In this document: piece after piece, positions 29,767-37,725 of the stretch
Numbering within the stretch: the stretch's first letter is position 1
How the letters are laid out: each line of letters opens with the position of its first letter
Source of the DNA: Nocardia aurantiaca
Lineage (GTDB): Bacteria; Actinomycetota; Actinomycetes; Mycobacteriales; Mycobacteriaceae
Length of the DNA: 64,000 nucleotides
Direction: 5' to 3'
Assembly (NCBI RefSeq): GCF_009708175.1
Contig: NZ_WMBB01000005.1
Location: 62,001-126,000 of the forward strand
Position numbers and translations under genes: made by a program
Notes under the pieces: generated by a model
Database searches by the model: none
Seen by the model: the letters and a program-made list of their open reading frames with translations, nothing else
Told to the model about the DNA's origin: nothing

Positions 29767-29772
29767 TACCAT
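29767..29772 (+). promoter_or_regulatory. -10 box TACCAT of hsp70-like gene (leaderless)
   Basis: TACCAT, 7 bases, then ATG at 29780; no ribosome site is present. Faces the grpE-like promoter 25 bases away. Confidence 0.5.
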
Positions 29773-29779
29773 CGCCGCC

Positions 29780-31462
29780 ATGGGGGTCTATGGAATCGAT
29801 CTGGGCACAACGAATTCGGCAATTGCGGCAATAGCGGCAGATGGTCGGCCGGAGGTGCTGATCGGGCTCACTGGTGAACCGACCGTCCCGTCGGTGGTGT
29901 TGTTCGCCTCCGCCACCGACCATGTGGTGGGCGAGGGCGCGCGGCGGCAGGCCCGCCTGGATCCCGATCACGTGTGCACACTGGTGAAGCGCCGCATGGG
30001 GGATGCGGAGTGGCGATTCGGCGCGCATGGACAGCTGTGGTCGGCGCCCGTGGTGTCCGCGCTCATCCTGAAAAGCCTTGCCGCCGATGCCGAATTCGCC
30101 GGCGGCGAACCGGTGCGGCGGGTCGTGATCACGGTGCCCGCCTACTTCGGCGACGAGGAGCGCCGCGCCACCATGCAGGCCGGCACCTATGCCGGATTCG
30201 ATGTGGCGGGCGTGCTGTCCGAGCCCATCGCGGCGGCGCTGTCCTACGGCTTCGGTCGCCTGGACGGCAGCATCGACATCGGCAAGACGGCCGCGCGCGA
30301 GACCGTGCTGGTCTATGACCTCGGCGGCGGCACCTTCGACGCGACCGTCATCGAACTGTCCGACCGGCGCATCTCGGTGCTGGCCGTGGAGGGCGACCAT
30401 CAACTCGGTGGCGCGGACTGGGACGAGCGTTTGGCGCTGCACCTGTCACAGCAATTCTGTGCGGCCAACCCGGATGCCGAAGACCCCCTAGACGATTCGG
30501 TCGGCTCGCAGCTGCTGGTGCTGGCGGCCGAACAGGCCAAGCGGGAGCTCACCACCGCCGACAGCACCGAGGTGGTGATCGCGCACGATGGCGCACGGGC
30601 GGTGATCCCGCTGACCCGGGCCGAAGTCGAGTCGCTGACGGCCTCGCTCATGCGGCGCACCCTGGACCTGACCAAGGCGGTGCTGGCCGCGGCGAAGCAG
30701 CGCGGGGTGCGGCAGGTGGATCGGCTGCTGCTGGTCGGCGGCTCCTCGCGCATGCCGATGGTGGCCGAGCAACTGCACAAGGAATTCGGGCTGGCCGGTG
30801 AGCTGCGCGATCCGGATCTGTCAGTGGCGCGCGGGGCCGCGCTCTACGGCGAGAAGCTGGAAATGGAGCGGCTGGTGCTCGCCGATCTGGTCACCCGGGG
30901 CCGACTACGCGACGGCGCCGAACTGCGTGACGCGGATCCGCGCGATCTGGAGGCCTCTCTGGCCCGGGTGGCCGATTCGTTCGGGCAGCCGGTGGGGCTG
31001 GTGCGGCGCATGATCGAGATCCAGGTGGACACCGTGGTGTCGCGCGGATTCGGGGTGCTGGCGCTGGATCCGTTCAACGGGCTGGCCGCGAGCTGGCTGG
31101 TGCATCGCAATCAGACGCTGCCCATCAAGGTGCGGCGTTCCTACGGCACGGTGCGCGCGGATCAGGATCAGATCGAGCTGACCATTGTCGAGCAGCAGGG
31201 ACAGGCGGCCTCGACGCGGCCCGAGGACACGAAGGTGTTGGTGGAGGGCAGGATTCGTGATATCCCGCCCGGGTACCCGGAGGGCAGTGAAGTCCGGGTG
31301 ACCTTCGAGATGGGATTCGACGGCGTCCTGCACGTGACCGCCTACCATGTGGACGCCGATCTGCCGCTGACGCTGTCGGTGCAGACCGGGGCCACCCTGT
31401 CGCAGGCGGATGTGGAGCGTGAACTGGATCAGCTGCAACGCACCCGCCGCCGCAACTCCTGA
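29780..31462 (+). CDS. Hsp70-family chaperone, lidless
   Basis: 560 residues. The ATPase domain is intact: GIDLGTTNS (5-13), VPAYFGDEERRAT, VYDLGGGTFD (178-187) and LLVGGSSRMPMV (about 316-327). A helical insertion of about 50 residues (about 365-420, VTRGRLRDGAELRDADPRDL onward) replaces the usual short linker. A beta-type substrate domain follows (LPIKVRRSYGTVRADQDQIELTIVEQ), but the protein ends soon after it, lacking the alpha-helical lid and C-terminal tail of DnaK. Neighbours supply a GrpE-like factor and a large partner protein starting 27 bases downstream. Confidence 0.9.
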   Translation: MGVYGIDLGTTNSAIAAIAADGRPEVLIGLTGEPTVPSVVLFASATDHVVGEGARRQARLDPDHVCTLVKRRMGDAEWRFGAHGQLWSAPVVSALILKSLAADAEFAGGEPVRRVVITVPAYFGDEERRATMQAGTYAGFDVAGVLSEPIAAALSYGFGRLDGSIDIGKTAARETVLVYDLGGGTFDATVIELSDRRISVLAVEGDHQLGGADWDERLALHLSQQFCAANPDAEDPLDDSVGSQLLVLAAEQAKRELTTADSTEVVIAHDGARAVIPLTRAEVESLTASLMRRTLDLTKAVLAAAKQRGVRQVDRLLLVGGSSRMPMVAEQLHKEFGLAGELRDPDLSVARGAALYGEKLEMERLVLADLVTRGRLRDGAELRDADPRDLEASLARVADSFGQPVGLVRRMIEIQVDTVVSRGFGVLALDPFNGLAASWLVHRNQTLPIKVRRSYGTVRADQDQIELTIVEQQGQAASTRPEDTKVLVEGRIRDIPPGYPEGSEVRVTFEMGFDGVLHVTAYHVDADLPLTLSVQTGATLSQADVERELDQLQRTRRRNS

Positions 31463-31489
31463 CCGATATACGCTGTCCGCCGAAAAGCC

Positions 31490-34012
31490 ATGCACGCCTT
31501 CGATCCCAATGACTACCGCAAACGCGTCCTCGCCGCCGTCGAACGACGAGGCGGCCTCGAGGAGTCGGATGCCTTCGAGCTGTACGACCTTCCGCTCGCG
31601 GAGGCGGCGCGGCTGACCGACGCCGAGGTGGCGGCGCGGGTCGAGGACGTCTGGGCCTGCTGGCAGAAGCTGCGCGACCATCCCAAGTTCCGGGTGCTGG
31701 CGGGGTTGCTGGTGGACGCGCACAAGGAACTCTCGGAACCCTTGCTGCACACCAGCTCCCGGCTTCTCGAGGCGGACCGGGTGACGCAGGTGCGGGCGCG
31801 GCGCGAGGCCGAGCGCTACGAGATGCTGGACGCGGCCATCGAGCGACTGGTGCAGCGGCACGGCGGAATTCCCGCGGGCAAGATTCCGGGCCTGGAGGAC
31901 ATCGGCCGGATGGGCGGGCTGACCGTGGCCGAGATCAGCACCCGGGTGCGCCGCCACCGCATCATCGACGAGCCCCCCGCACCGACGCCGCCCGCCGCGC
32001 CGGGAGTGAGTCCCGAACGCCGCCAGCAGATTCGCAAACTCCTCGCGGAATACGAGCGTCTGCTTCCCGGTGATCCGGTCCCGACCCTGCTGGCCCTGCT
32101 CGGTATGAACTTCTCCTCCGCGCACCACACCGGCGAGATCCGGCTGCGCGCCGCCGCGCTGCGCGCCCGCACCCGTGAACTCCCGCCCGGCCGCGTGCGG
32201 GTCGTGCTCGACGAACTCCTCATCCATATCGGCGACCTCCTCGAACCGGGTGGCGCCATGGTCGACGCCTATCTGCTCACCATCACCGAGACCGTCACCG
32301 ACCAGCTCCGCCCTCAGGTCCGGGCCGCGATCCTGGTCGAAGACCTGCTGGTGGCACCGGATTTCGACTATCTGCTCGGTGTGGCCATCGCCGGGGGCCT
32401 CGACCGCGCCACCGCCGAGCGCGTCCTCATCGGCCTCGCCGATGAACTCGGCACCACGGTCGAAGGCCGCGAACACCTCGCTGCCCCGCACCGATCCGGT
32501 GGTTCCCCACAACCTCACTTCGCCACAACTCCTTCGGCCCATTCGCCAACCGGCGTCGTGTCCGCCGGTGACCCGCCCGAGTCCGCGGCAACAGCGGCCC
32601 GCAGCGCCGGCCGCGAATCCGCGGAGGCGACCGGCGGGCGCGAAACGCCGTCCGCCGCGGCGCGCGATGGCGGATTCGGAGCCGACCACGGCCCCACGAA
32701 CAACCCGCGGCGTGACAACTCCGCCGCCTCCGATTCCGGCGGCTCCCCGGGCGCCGCATCGGAAAGCCCTGACGCGCAGGAGGATTCAGGGTCGAGTCTT
32801 CCGGGCCGCGGTGGGGGATCGCGGGCCGACGGCGCTGCGGGGCCAAGGCGTTCGCAGGGCGACGCGGCTCCGCATGACGGGGCGAGCTCGTCGGGTCCGC
32901 CGGCGGCGCAGTGGCAGCGGACGCCCTACGCCGGTGGGTCAGCCCACTCGGGGCGGCCGTGGGAGGCCGCGTTGCGGGCGGCCCGGGCCTCGTTGCGGGC
33001 GGGGCGCCCCAAGGAGGCGGCCGGATTCGTGACGGATGCGCGGCGGAGCGTGGGGGATGACAGCCTGGGGGCGCGGTCGGTGCGGGCCATGGGGGAGGAA
33101 GTCGAGCGGGTGCTGGCGGAGGCGGCCGTGCACTGGCGCGGGGCTGTGTCCTGTTGTGCCGCACGGCGGTTCGTGGAGGCGCTGGCGGAGCACCTGGATT
33201 TCCTGGATCGGCGGGCGGCCGATGTGCCCAATCCGGATCCGCGCGGTGCCACCCGGGAGCTGCTGATCGGGCGAGCGCGCGCGGCGGTGACCGAGGCGGC
33301 ACGGCTGTTCGAGGCGCTGCCCGTGGATCCCGGGCTGCGCATGCAGGCCGTGCGGGCGGTGCTCGAGGTGTGCGCCGACCATGCCGGGGCGCTCGGTGCG
33401 CTGGCCGAATTGCAGGTGGGCGCGCCGGGGCAGGTGAAAGCCAGCCGGAAACCCGACGGGACGGTGGTGATCACCTGGACCCAGTCGGCGACCGAGCAGG
33501 TGGAATACCGGGTCACCCGGTTACTGGTCGACGGGTCATGGCGAGTGGTGGGCCGCACTCGCGGTACCGCGCTGGAGGACGGCGGGGCCCTGACCGGGCC
33601 GGTACCGGTGTACGGCGTGGTCGCGTCGATCTCTGGGCGCGCCTCGGAAATGGCCCGGTCCGACCGGAATTCGCCGGTCGCCGAGGCGGATGCCGATCCG
33701 GCCGGCGGCCTGCCCACCGTGCGCGGCCTGTCCGAGCGCGGTGGCCTGCTGGTCTTCGTCTGGCCGACGGGCATCACCGAGGTGATGGTGGTGGCCCGCC
33801 ACGACGCGCCGCCGGTCGACCCGGAGGATCCGCGGGCGCGGCGCTGGAAGGTCACCAATATGCGCTATGAGATCGACGGCGGCGTCCGCATCCCCGCCGA
33901 GATCCCGCGTCCCTGCCATGTGGCGGTGGCCTCCTGCCGCCGGGAGCCCTCCGGAACGCTCACCGTGGCGGCCGTATTCGCCCCGGACGCCCGCATCCGC
34001 TGGGTGCGGTGA
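31490..34012 (+). CDS. Large multidomain protein of the Hsp70 island (possible J-like co-chaperone)
   Basis: 840 residues, no family named with certainty. Residues 1-110 are helical with RDHPKFR (HPK at 64-66) and, ~18 residues later, HKELSEP, spaced like the HPD loop and last helix of a J domain. Residues ~130-325 are helical; 330-480 is a disordered Ser/Gly/Ala/Pro linker; 485-650 looks like TPR-type helices (AALRAARASLRAGRPKEAAG); 655-745 reads as a fibronectin III-like beta domain (VKASRKPDGTVVITWTQSAT); the end is another beta-rich domain. It follows hsp70 by 27 bases on the same strand. Confidence 0.8.
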   Translation: MHAFDPNDYRKRVLAAVERRGGLEESDAFELYDLPLAEAARLTDAEVAARVEDVWACWQKLRDHPKFRVLAGLLVDAHKELSEPLLHTSSRLLEADRVTQVRARREAERYEMLDAAIERLVQRHGGIPAGKIPGLEDIGRMGGLTVAEISTRVRRHRIIDEPPAPTPPAAPGVSPERRQQIRKLLAEYERLLPGDPVPTLLALLGMNFSSAHHTGEIRLRAAALRARTRELPPGRVRVVLDELLIHIGDLLEPGGAMVDAYLLTITETVTDQLRPQVRAAILVEDLLVAPDFDYLLGVAIAGGLDRATAERVLIGLADELGTTVEGREHLAAPHRSGGSPQPHFATTPSAHSPTGVVSAGDPPESAATAARSAGRESAEATGGRETPSAAARDGGFGADHGPTNNPRRDNSAASDSGGSPGAASESPDAQEDSGSSLPGRGGGSRADGAAGPRRSQGDAAPHDGASSSGPPAAQWQRTPYAGGSAHSGRPWEAALRAARASLRAGRPKEAAGFVTDARRSVGDDSLGARSVRAMGEEVERVLAEAAVHWRGAVSCCAARRFVEALAEHLDFLDRRAADVPNPDPRGATRELLIGRARAAVTEAARLFEALPVDPGLRMQAVRAVLEVCADHAGALGALAELQVGAPGQVKASRKPDGTVVITWTQSATEQVEYRVTRLLVDGSWRVVGRTRGTALEDGGALTGPVPVYGVVASISGRASEMARSDRNSPVAEADADPAGGLPTVRGLSERGGLLVFVWPTGITEVMVVARHDAPPVDPEDPRARRWKVTNMRYEIDGGVRIPAEIPRPCHVAVASCRREPSGTLTVAAVFAPDARIRWVR

Positions 34013-34097
34013 CCGGCGGCGGGATCCAGCATGGGAATCTGTTGGGGGCCGGGACGGTTGCTGCGAGGACCGGTCGGAGACAGAGAGGCGGAACCGG

Positions 34098-35054
34098 GTG
34101 ATTCCGAAGTTGATGGCGGTGAGCGACATCCATGTCGGTCATCAGGGCAACAAGCCGGTGGTCGAGGCGATCCGCGCGGACTCCCCCGAGGACTGGCTGA
34201 TCCTGGCCGGTGACGTCGGCGAGAAGGCCGATGACATCCGCTGGGCCCTGGAGACCCTGCGCGGCCGCTTCGCCAAGGTGGTCTGGGTCCCCGGCAACCA
34301 CGAATTGTGGACCACCGCAAAGGATCCCGTGCAGATGCACGGCGCGGCCCGCTACGACTACCTGGTCTCGCTGTGCCGCGACCTCGACGTCGTCACCCCG
34401 GAGGACCCGTTTCCGGTGTGGGAGGGCGCGGGCGCGGAGGAGTACGGCGGCGCGGTCACCCTGGCTCCGCTGTTCATGCTCTACGACTACTCATGGCTGC
34501 CGGAGGGCGCGAAGACCAAGTCCGAGGGGCTGGCCATCGCCCGGGACCGCAATGTGGTCGCCACCGACGAATTCCTGCTCTCCTCCGAGCCCTATCTGAC
34601 CCGCGACGCCTGGTGCCACGCCCGTGTCCAGTACACCCAGCGCCGCCTGGACGCCCTGCCCGCCGAAACCCCGCTGGTCCTCATCAACCACTTCCCGCTG
34701 CTGCGCAAACCGGTCGACATGATGTGGTACCCGGAGTTCTCCCTCTGGTGCGGCACCGATCTCACCTCCGACTGGCACACCAGCTACAACGTGGTCTGCG
34801 CCGTCTACGGCCACCTTCACATCCCCCGCACCACCTGGTACGACGGCGTCCGTTTCGAAGAGGTCTCGCTCGGCTACCCCCGGGAATGGCAGCGCCGCGG
34901 CCTGCCCGACAAACTTCTCCGCCAGATTCTGCCCGCGCCCGACTATGGTGACACCCTCAACGAGTGGGGCGGCCACTTCAAGGTCACCCCCGAAATGCGG
35001 GCCGCAGCACTGAAAATGAAGGAGGCCGCCGAACGCCGTCGCGGCTCGGCCTGA
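34098..35054 (+). CDS. pptH: Metallophosphoesterase, PptH-like
   Basis: 318 residues from GTG 34098. Calcineurin-like motifs: MAVSDIHVGH (residues ~6-14), GDVGEKADD, VPGNHELW, INHFPLL and YGHLHIPRT, which carry the two-metal ligands. Directly upstream of pptT and truB, as in M. tuberculosis, where Rv2795c (PptH) removes phosphopantetheine from carrier proteins and so opposes PptT. The same role is inferred from homology and position. An in-frame extension upstream overlaps the previous gene and carries no motif. Confidence 0.9.
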   Translation: MIPKLMAVSDIHVGHQGNKPVVEAIRADSPEDWLILAGDVGEKADDIRWALETLRGRFAKVVWVPGNHELWTTAKDPVQMHGAARYDYLVSLCRDLDVVTPEDPFPVWEGAGAEEYGGAVTLAPLFMLYDYSWLPEGAKTKSEGLAIARDRNVVATDEFLLSSEPYLTRDAWCHARVQYTQRRLDALPAETPLVLINHFPLLRKPVDMMWYPEFSLWCGTDLTSDWHTSYNVVCAVYGHLHIPRTTWYDGVRFEEVSLGYPREWQRRGLPDKLLRQILPAPDYGDTLNEWGGHFKVTPEMRAAALKMKEAAERRRGSA

Positions 35055-35179
35055 GCGTCGACGCCGGCGGGCGGAGCTGGCGAAAGCCTGGCCATGCACC
35101 GGCGAGCGTGCGCGGCGAAAGAGCGCACCCGGATGACGGGCGGACCTCTGCCCGCCTGCCCGGTAGGCTCGATCCGGCA

Positions 35180-35920
35180 GTGTCGGAAGCGAGCAGGAGG
35201 CAGGTCATCGAGGAGCGGGCAGTCGCGGCGACGGAATCGGCGCGCATACTCGGCAGGATTCTCCCGGGCGGGGTCGCCGCGGCCGAACTGACGGCATACC
35301 CGGAGGACCTGAAACCGCATCCCGGCGAGGAACATCTGATCTCCCGCGCGGTGGAGAAGCGGCGGCGGGACTTCATCGGCGCCCGTTATTGCGCCCGGCG
35401 GGCCCTGGCCCAGCTGGGCGAGCCGGCCGTCGCCATCGGCAAGGGCGGCACCGGGGAACCGGTATTCCCGCGCGGGGTCGTCGGCAGCCTGACCCACTGT
35501 GAGGGCTACCGGGCCGCCGCGCTCGGCCACAAACTGCGCTTCCGCTCCATCGGCATCGACGCCGAACCACACGCTCGGCTACCCGAGGGTGTCCTGGACT
35601 CGGTGAGCCTGGCGCCCGAACGGCAGTGGCTGAAGACCGTGCTGCCCGGCACGGATCTGCACCTGGACCGGCTGCTGTTCTGCGCCAAGGAGGCCACCTA
35701 CAAGGCGTGGTTCCCCCTCACCGGCCTGTGGCTCGGCTTCGAGGACGCGCACATCACCTTCACCGTCGACGAGGAGTCTGCGGAGGGCGGTTCCGGCGCC
35801 TTCCACACCGACCTGCTCATCCCCGGCCCCGTCACCGACGGCGGCGCACCCCTGACCTCCTTCGACGGTCGCTGGCTGATCTCCGACGGCCTCATCCTGA
35901 CCGCGATCGTGGCGGCCTGA
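35180..35920 (+). CDS. pptT: 4'-phosphopantetheinyl transferase PptT
   Basis: 246 residues. Sfp-type motifs: RRRDFIGARYCARRAL, GEPVFPRGVVGSLTHC, SIGIDAEPH (Mg-binding) and FCAKEATYKAWFP, followed by LGFEDAHITF. It moves phosphopantetheine from CoA to acyl and peptidyl carrier proteins, including those for mycolate and siderophore synthesis. GTG 35180 follows TAGGCT by 10 bases, consistent with a near-leaderless start; a good AGGAGG at 35196 precedes only an ATC at 35207, so the true start is uncertain. Its TGA overlaps the truB ATG (TGATG). Confidence 0.93.
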   Translation: MSEASRRQVIEERAVAATESARILGRILPGGVAAAELTAYPEDLKPHPGEEHLISRAVEKRRRDFIGARYCARRALAQLGEPAVAIGKGGTGEPVFPRGVVGSLTHCEGYRAAALGHKLRFRSIGIDAEPHARLPEGVLDSVSLAPERQWLKTVLPGTDLHLDRLLFCAKEATYKAWFPLTGLWLGFEDAHITFTVDEESAEGGSGAFHTDLLIPGPVTDGGAPLTSFDGRWLISDGLILTAIVAA

Positions 35921-36873
35921 TGGGCGCGGCGCAGGCCAAACGCGAGAAGCTGCCGCCGCTGGTCGACGCCTTGGGCGGACTGTTGATCGTCGACAAGGAC
36001 GGTGGCTGGACCAGCCACGATGTGGTCGCCAAGTGTCGAAGGCTGTTGCGCACCAAGAAGGTCGGGCATGCCGGCACCCTGGACCCCATGGCCACCGGCG
36101 TGCTGGTGCTGGGTGTCGAGCGCGCCACCAAACTGCTCGGGCAGCTCACCCTGACCACCAAGGCGTACACCGCCACCATCAGGCTGGGCCAGTCGACGAT
36201 CACCGACGATGCCGAGGGTGAGGTGACCGCCACGGCCGCGGCCGGGCATCTCACCGATGCCGAAATCGGCTCGTGCATAGCCGAATTGACCGGCGACATC
36301 CGACAGGTGCCCGCCACCGTCAGCGCCATCAAGGTCAATGGCGAGCGTGCCTACGCCCGGGCCCGCGCCGGTGAGGAGGTCGAGCTGGCCGCCCGGCCCA
36401 TCACGGTCAGCCGCTTCGATGTGCTCGCCCGTCGTGATATCGACGCCGGCGCAACCCGATTCGTCGATCTGGACGTGGAAGTGGAATGCTCCTCGGGCAC
36501 CTACATCCGCGCCTTGGCCCGCGATCTCGGCGAGAAGCTCGGTGTCGGCGGCCATCTCACCGCGCTGCGCCGCACCCGCGTCGGGCCCTTCACCCTCGAG
36601 CACGCCCGCACCCTGGACCAGCTGGCCGCGGCCGCCGAGGCGGGCGAAGCGCTGCTCAGCCTGGATATCGACACGGCCGTGCGCACCGCTTTCCCGGTCC
36701 GCGACATCACCGCGGCCCAGGCCGAGGATCTGCGCAATGGCCGCTGGCTCGAACCGGTCGGTCTGCCAGGGGTTTACGCCGCCATCGACCCGGCGGGTCA
36801 TGCCATCGCGCTGCTCCAGGAGTCCGGCAAGCGCGCCTCGTCGGTCATGGTCGTGCGCCCGGCGAATCTCTGA
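35920..36873 (+). CDS. truB: tRNA pseudouridine(55) synthase TruB
   Basis: 317 residues. GLLIVDKDGGWTSHDVVAKCRRL, the catalytic motif GHAGTLDPMATGVLVLG with its Asp at about residue 51, QVPATVSAIKVNGERAYARAR, and CSSGTYIRALARDLGEKLG are all intact. It makes the universal pseudouridine 55 in the T loop of tRNA. Start overlaps pptT by one base, so the two are coupled. Order pptH-pptT-truB is conserved with mycobacteria. Confidence 0.96.
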   Translation: MGAAQAKREKLPPLVDALGGLLIVDKDGGWTSHDVVAKCRRLLRTKKVGHAGTLDPMATGVLVLGVERATKLLGQLTLTTKAYTATIRLGQSTITDDAEGEVTATAAAGHLTDAEIGSCIAELTGDIRQVPATVSAIKVNGERAYARARAGEEVELAARPITVSRFDVLARRDIDAGATRFVDLDVEVECSSGTYIRALARDLGEKLGVGGHLTALRRTRVGPFTLEHARTLDQLAAAAEAGEALLSLDIDTAVRTAFPVRDITAAQAEDLRNGRWLEPVGLPGVYAAIDPAGHAIALLQESGKRASSVMVVRPANL

Positions 36874-37156
36874 GCCGCCCACCGATCCCGGCGCGGCGAT
36901 GCCGGGCAGCGCGCCGCTCGTGCGGAAGTGCGCGCTGATCGATAGGTTTCGCGCCGTGATCGAGGAGCCCCACTCTGCAGACGTCGGGCGGCGGGGCGAT
37001 GTCGGCCGGCGTGGATGACGGCGGGGACATGGTGTTGTCGCGCGGCATGGCCGGTATTGCCGGCGGGGTGTCGTCGGGCGGCGTGGCGAGACGCGGTGGG
37101 GTGGGTGATGTCGGACAGGTGGAACGTTGGGCGTTGGGGCGATAGTGGGGCTGTGC
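36874..37156. other. Non-coding stretch after truB
   Basis: About 280 bases, rich in GGCGGGG-type strings, without a supported gene on either strand. The direct repeat at 37157-37196 follows it. Confidence 0.4.
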
Positions 37157-37196
37157 TGCCCAATCTCTGACCCGCTGTTGCCCAATCGCTTACCCG
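37157..37196 (+). repeat. Pair of 18-base direct repeats, 22-base period
   Basis: TGCCCAATCTCTGACCCG (37157-37174) and TGCCCAATCGCTTACCCG (37179-37196) agree at 16 of 18 bases. The two-turn spacing puts both on one face of the helix. They lie 57 bases before the SnoaL-like gene and may be regulator sites, possibly for the LysR protein downstream (inference). Confidence 0.6.
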
Positions 37197-37252
37197 GTCG
37201 GGTGGGGCGGTGGACGATGAGAAGGTCGTTCGACCGCGCAGAGGAGGCGATC

Positions 37253-37648
37253 ATGCCCACCGACCTCTCCCTCGAATCCATGAAGCAGTTCGTCGCCGAC
37301 CACTTCGAGGAATTCGTGAACCGGCGCAATGCCGCCGTCATCCACCGCAATATGACCCCCGACTTCCTCGACCACGACGGTCCCGGTGGCAAGCCCACCG
37401 ACCTGACCGGCGACGAGAAGATGATGCTCGGCATGTACGAGGCCATGCCCGACCTGCACGTCACCGTGGTGGAGATGCTCGCCGAGGGCGACCGGGTCAT
37501 GTGCCGCAATATCTGGCGGTGGACCGACCGCGCCACCGGGCAGCCCCTGACCTTTCAGGGCTTCGTGCTCTGGCGATTCCAGGGCCGCCGTATCGCCGAA
37601 CGCTGGGCTACTGTCACCTCGCCCTCCCCGAATCCGGGTTGGGTGTAG
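37253..37648 (+). CDS. SnoaL-like / ester cyclase-family protein
   Basis: 131 residues. Cone-shaped NTF2-fold pattern: helix MKQFVADHFEEFVNRRN, then NMTPDFLDHDGPGG, EAMPDLHVTVVEMLAEGDRVMCRNIWRWT and FVLWRFQGRRIAERW. Such proteins are polyketide cyclases, isomerases or hydrolases of small molecules; the substrate is unknown. GAGGAGG lies 6 bases before the ATG. A long in-frame extension without conserved sequence was rejected. Next to a LysR gene that may regulate it. Confidence 0.82.
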   Translation: MPTDLSLESMKQFVADHFEEFVNRRNAAVIHRNMTPDFLDHDGPGGKPTDLTGDEKMMLGMYEAMPDLHVTVVEMLAEGDRVMCRNIWRWTDRATGQPLTFQGFVLWRFQGRRIAERWATVTSPSPNPGWV

Positions 37649-37713
37649 ATCGAGCTCGAATCCGGAGCTGTTCCCGCACCCCGGCTGGGTATCGTCCCGG
37701 CAGCCATGACGCC

Positions 37714-37719
37714 TACCCT
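37714..37719 (+). promoter_or_regulatory. -10 box TACCCT of the lysR gene (leaderless)
   Basis: TACCCT, 6 bases, then GTG at 37726. Confidence 0.45.
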
Positions 37720-37725
37720 TCAAGG

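Noticed and set aside
28964..30442. 492-residue minus-strand frame across grpE-like and hsp70-like region
   Set aside because: Antisense to hsp70; only its end contains a piece of the broken SDR.
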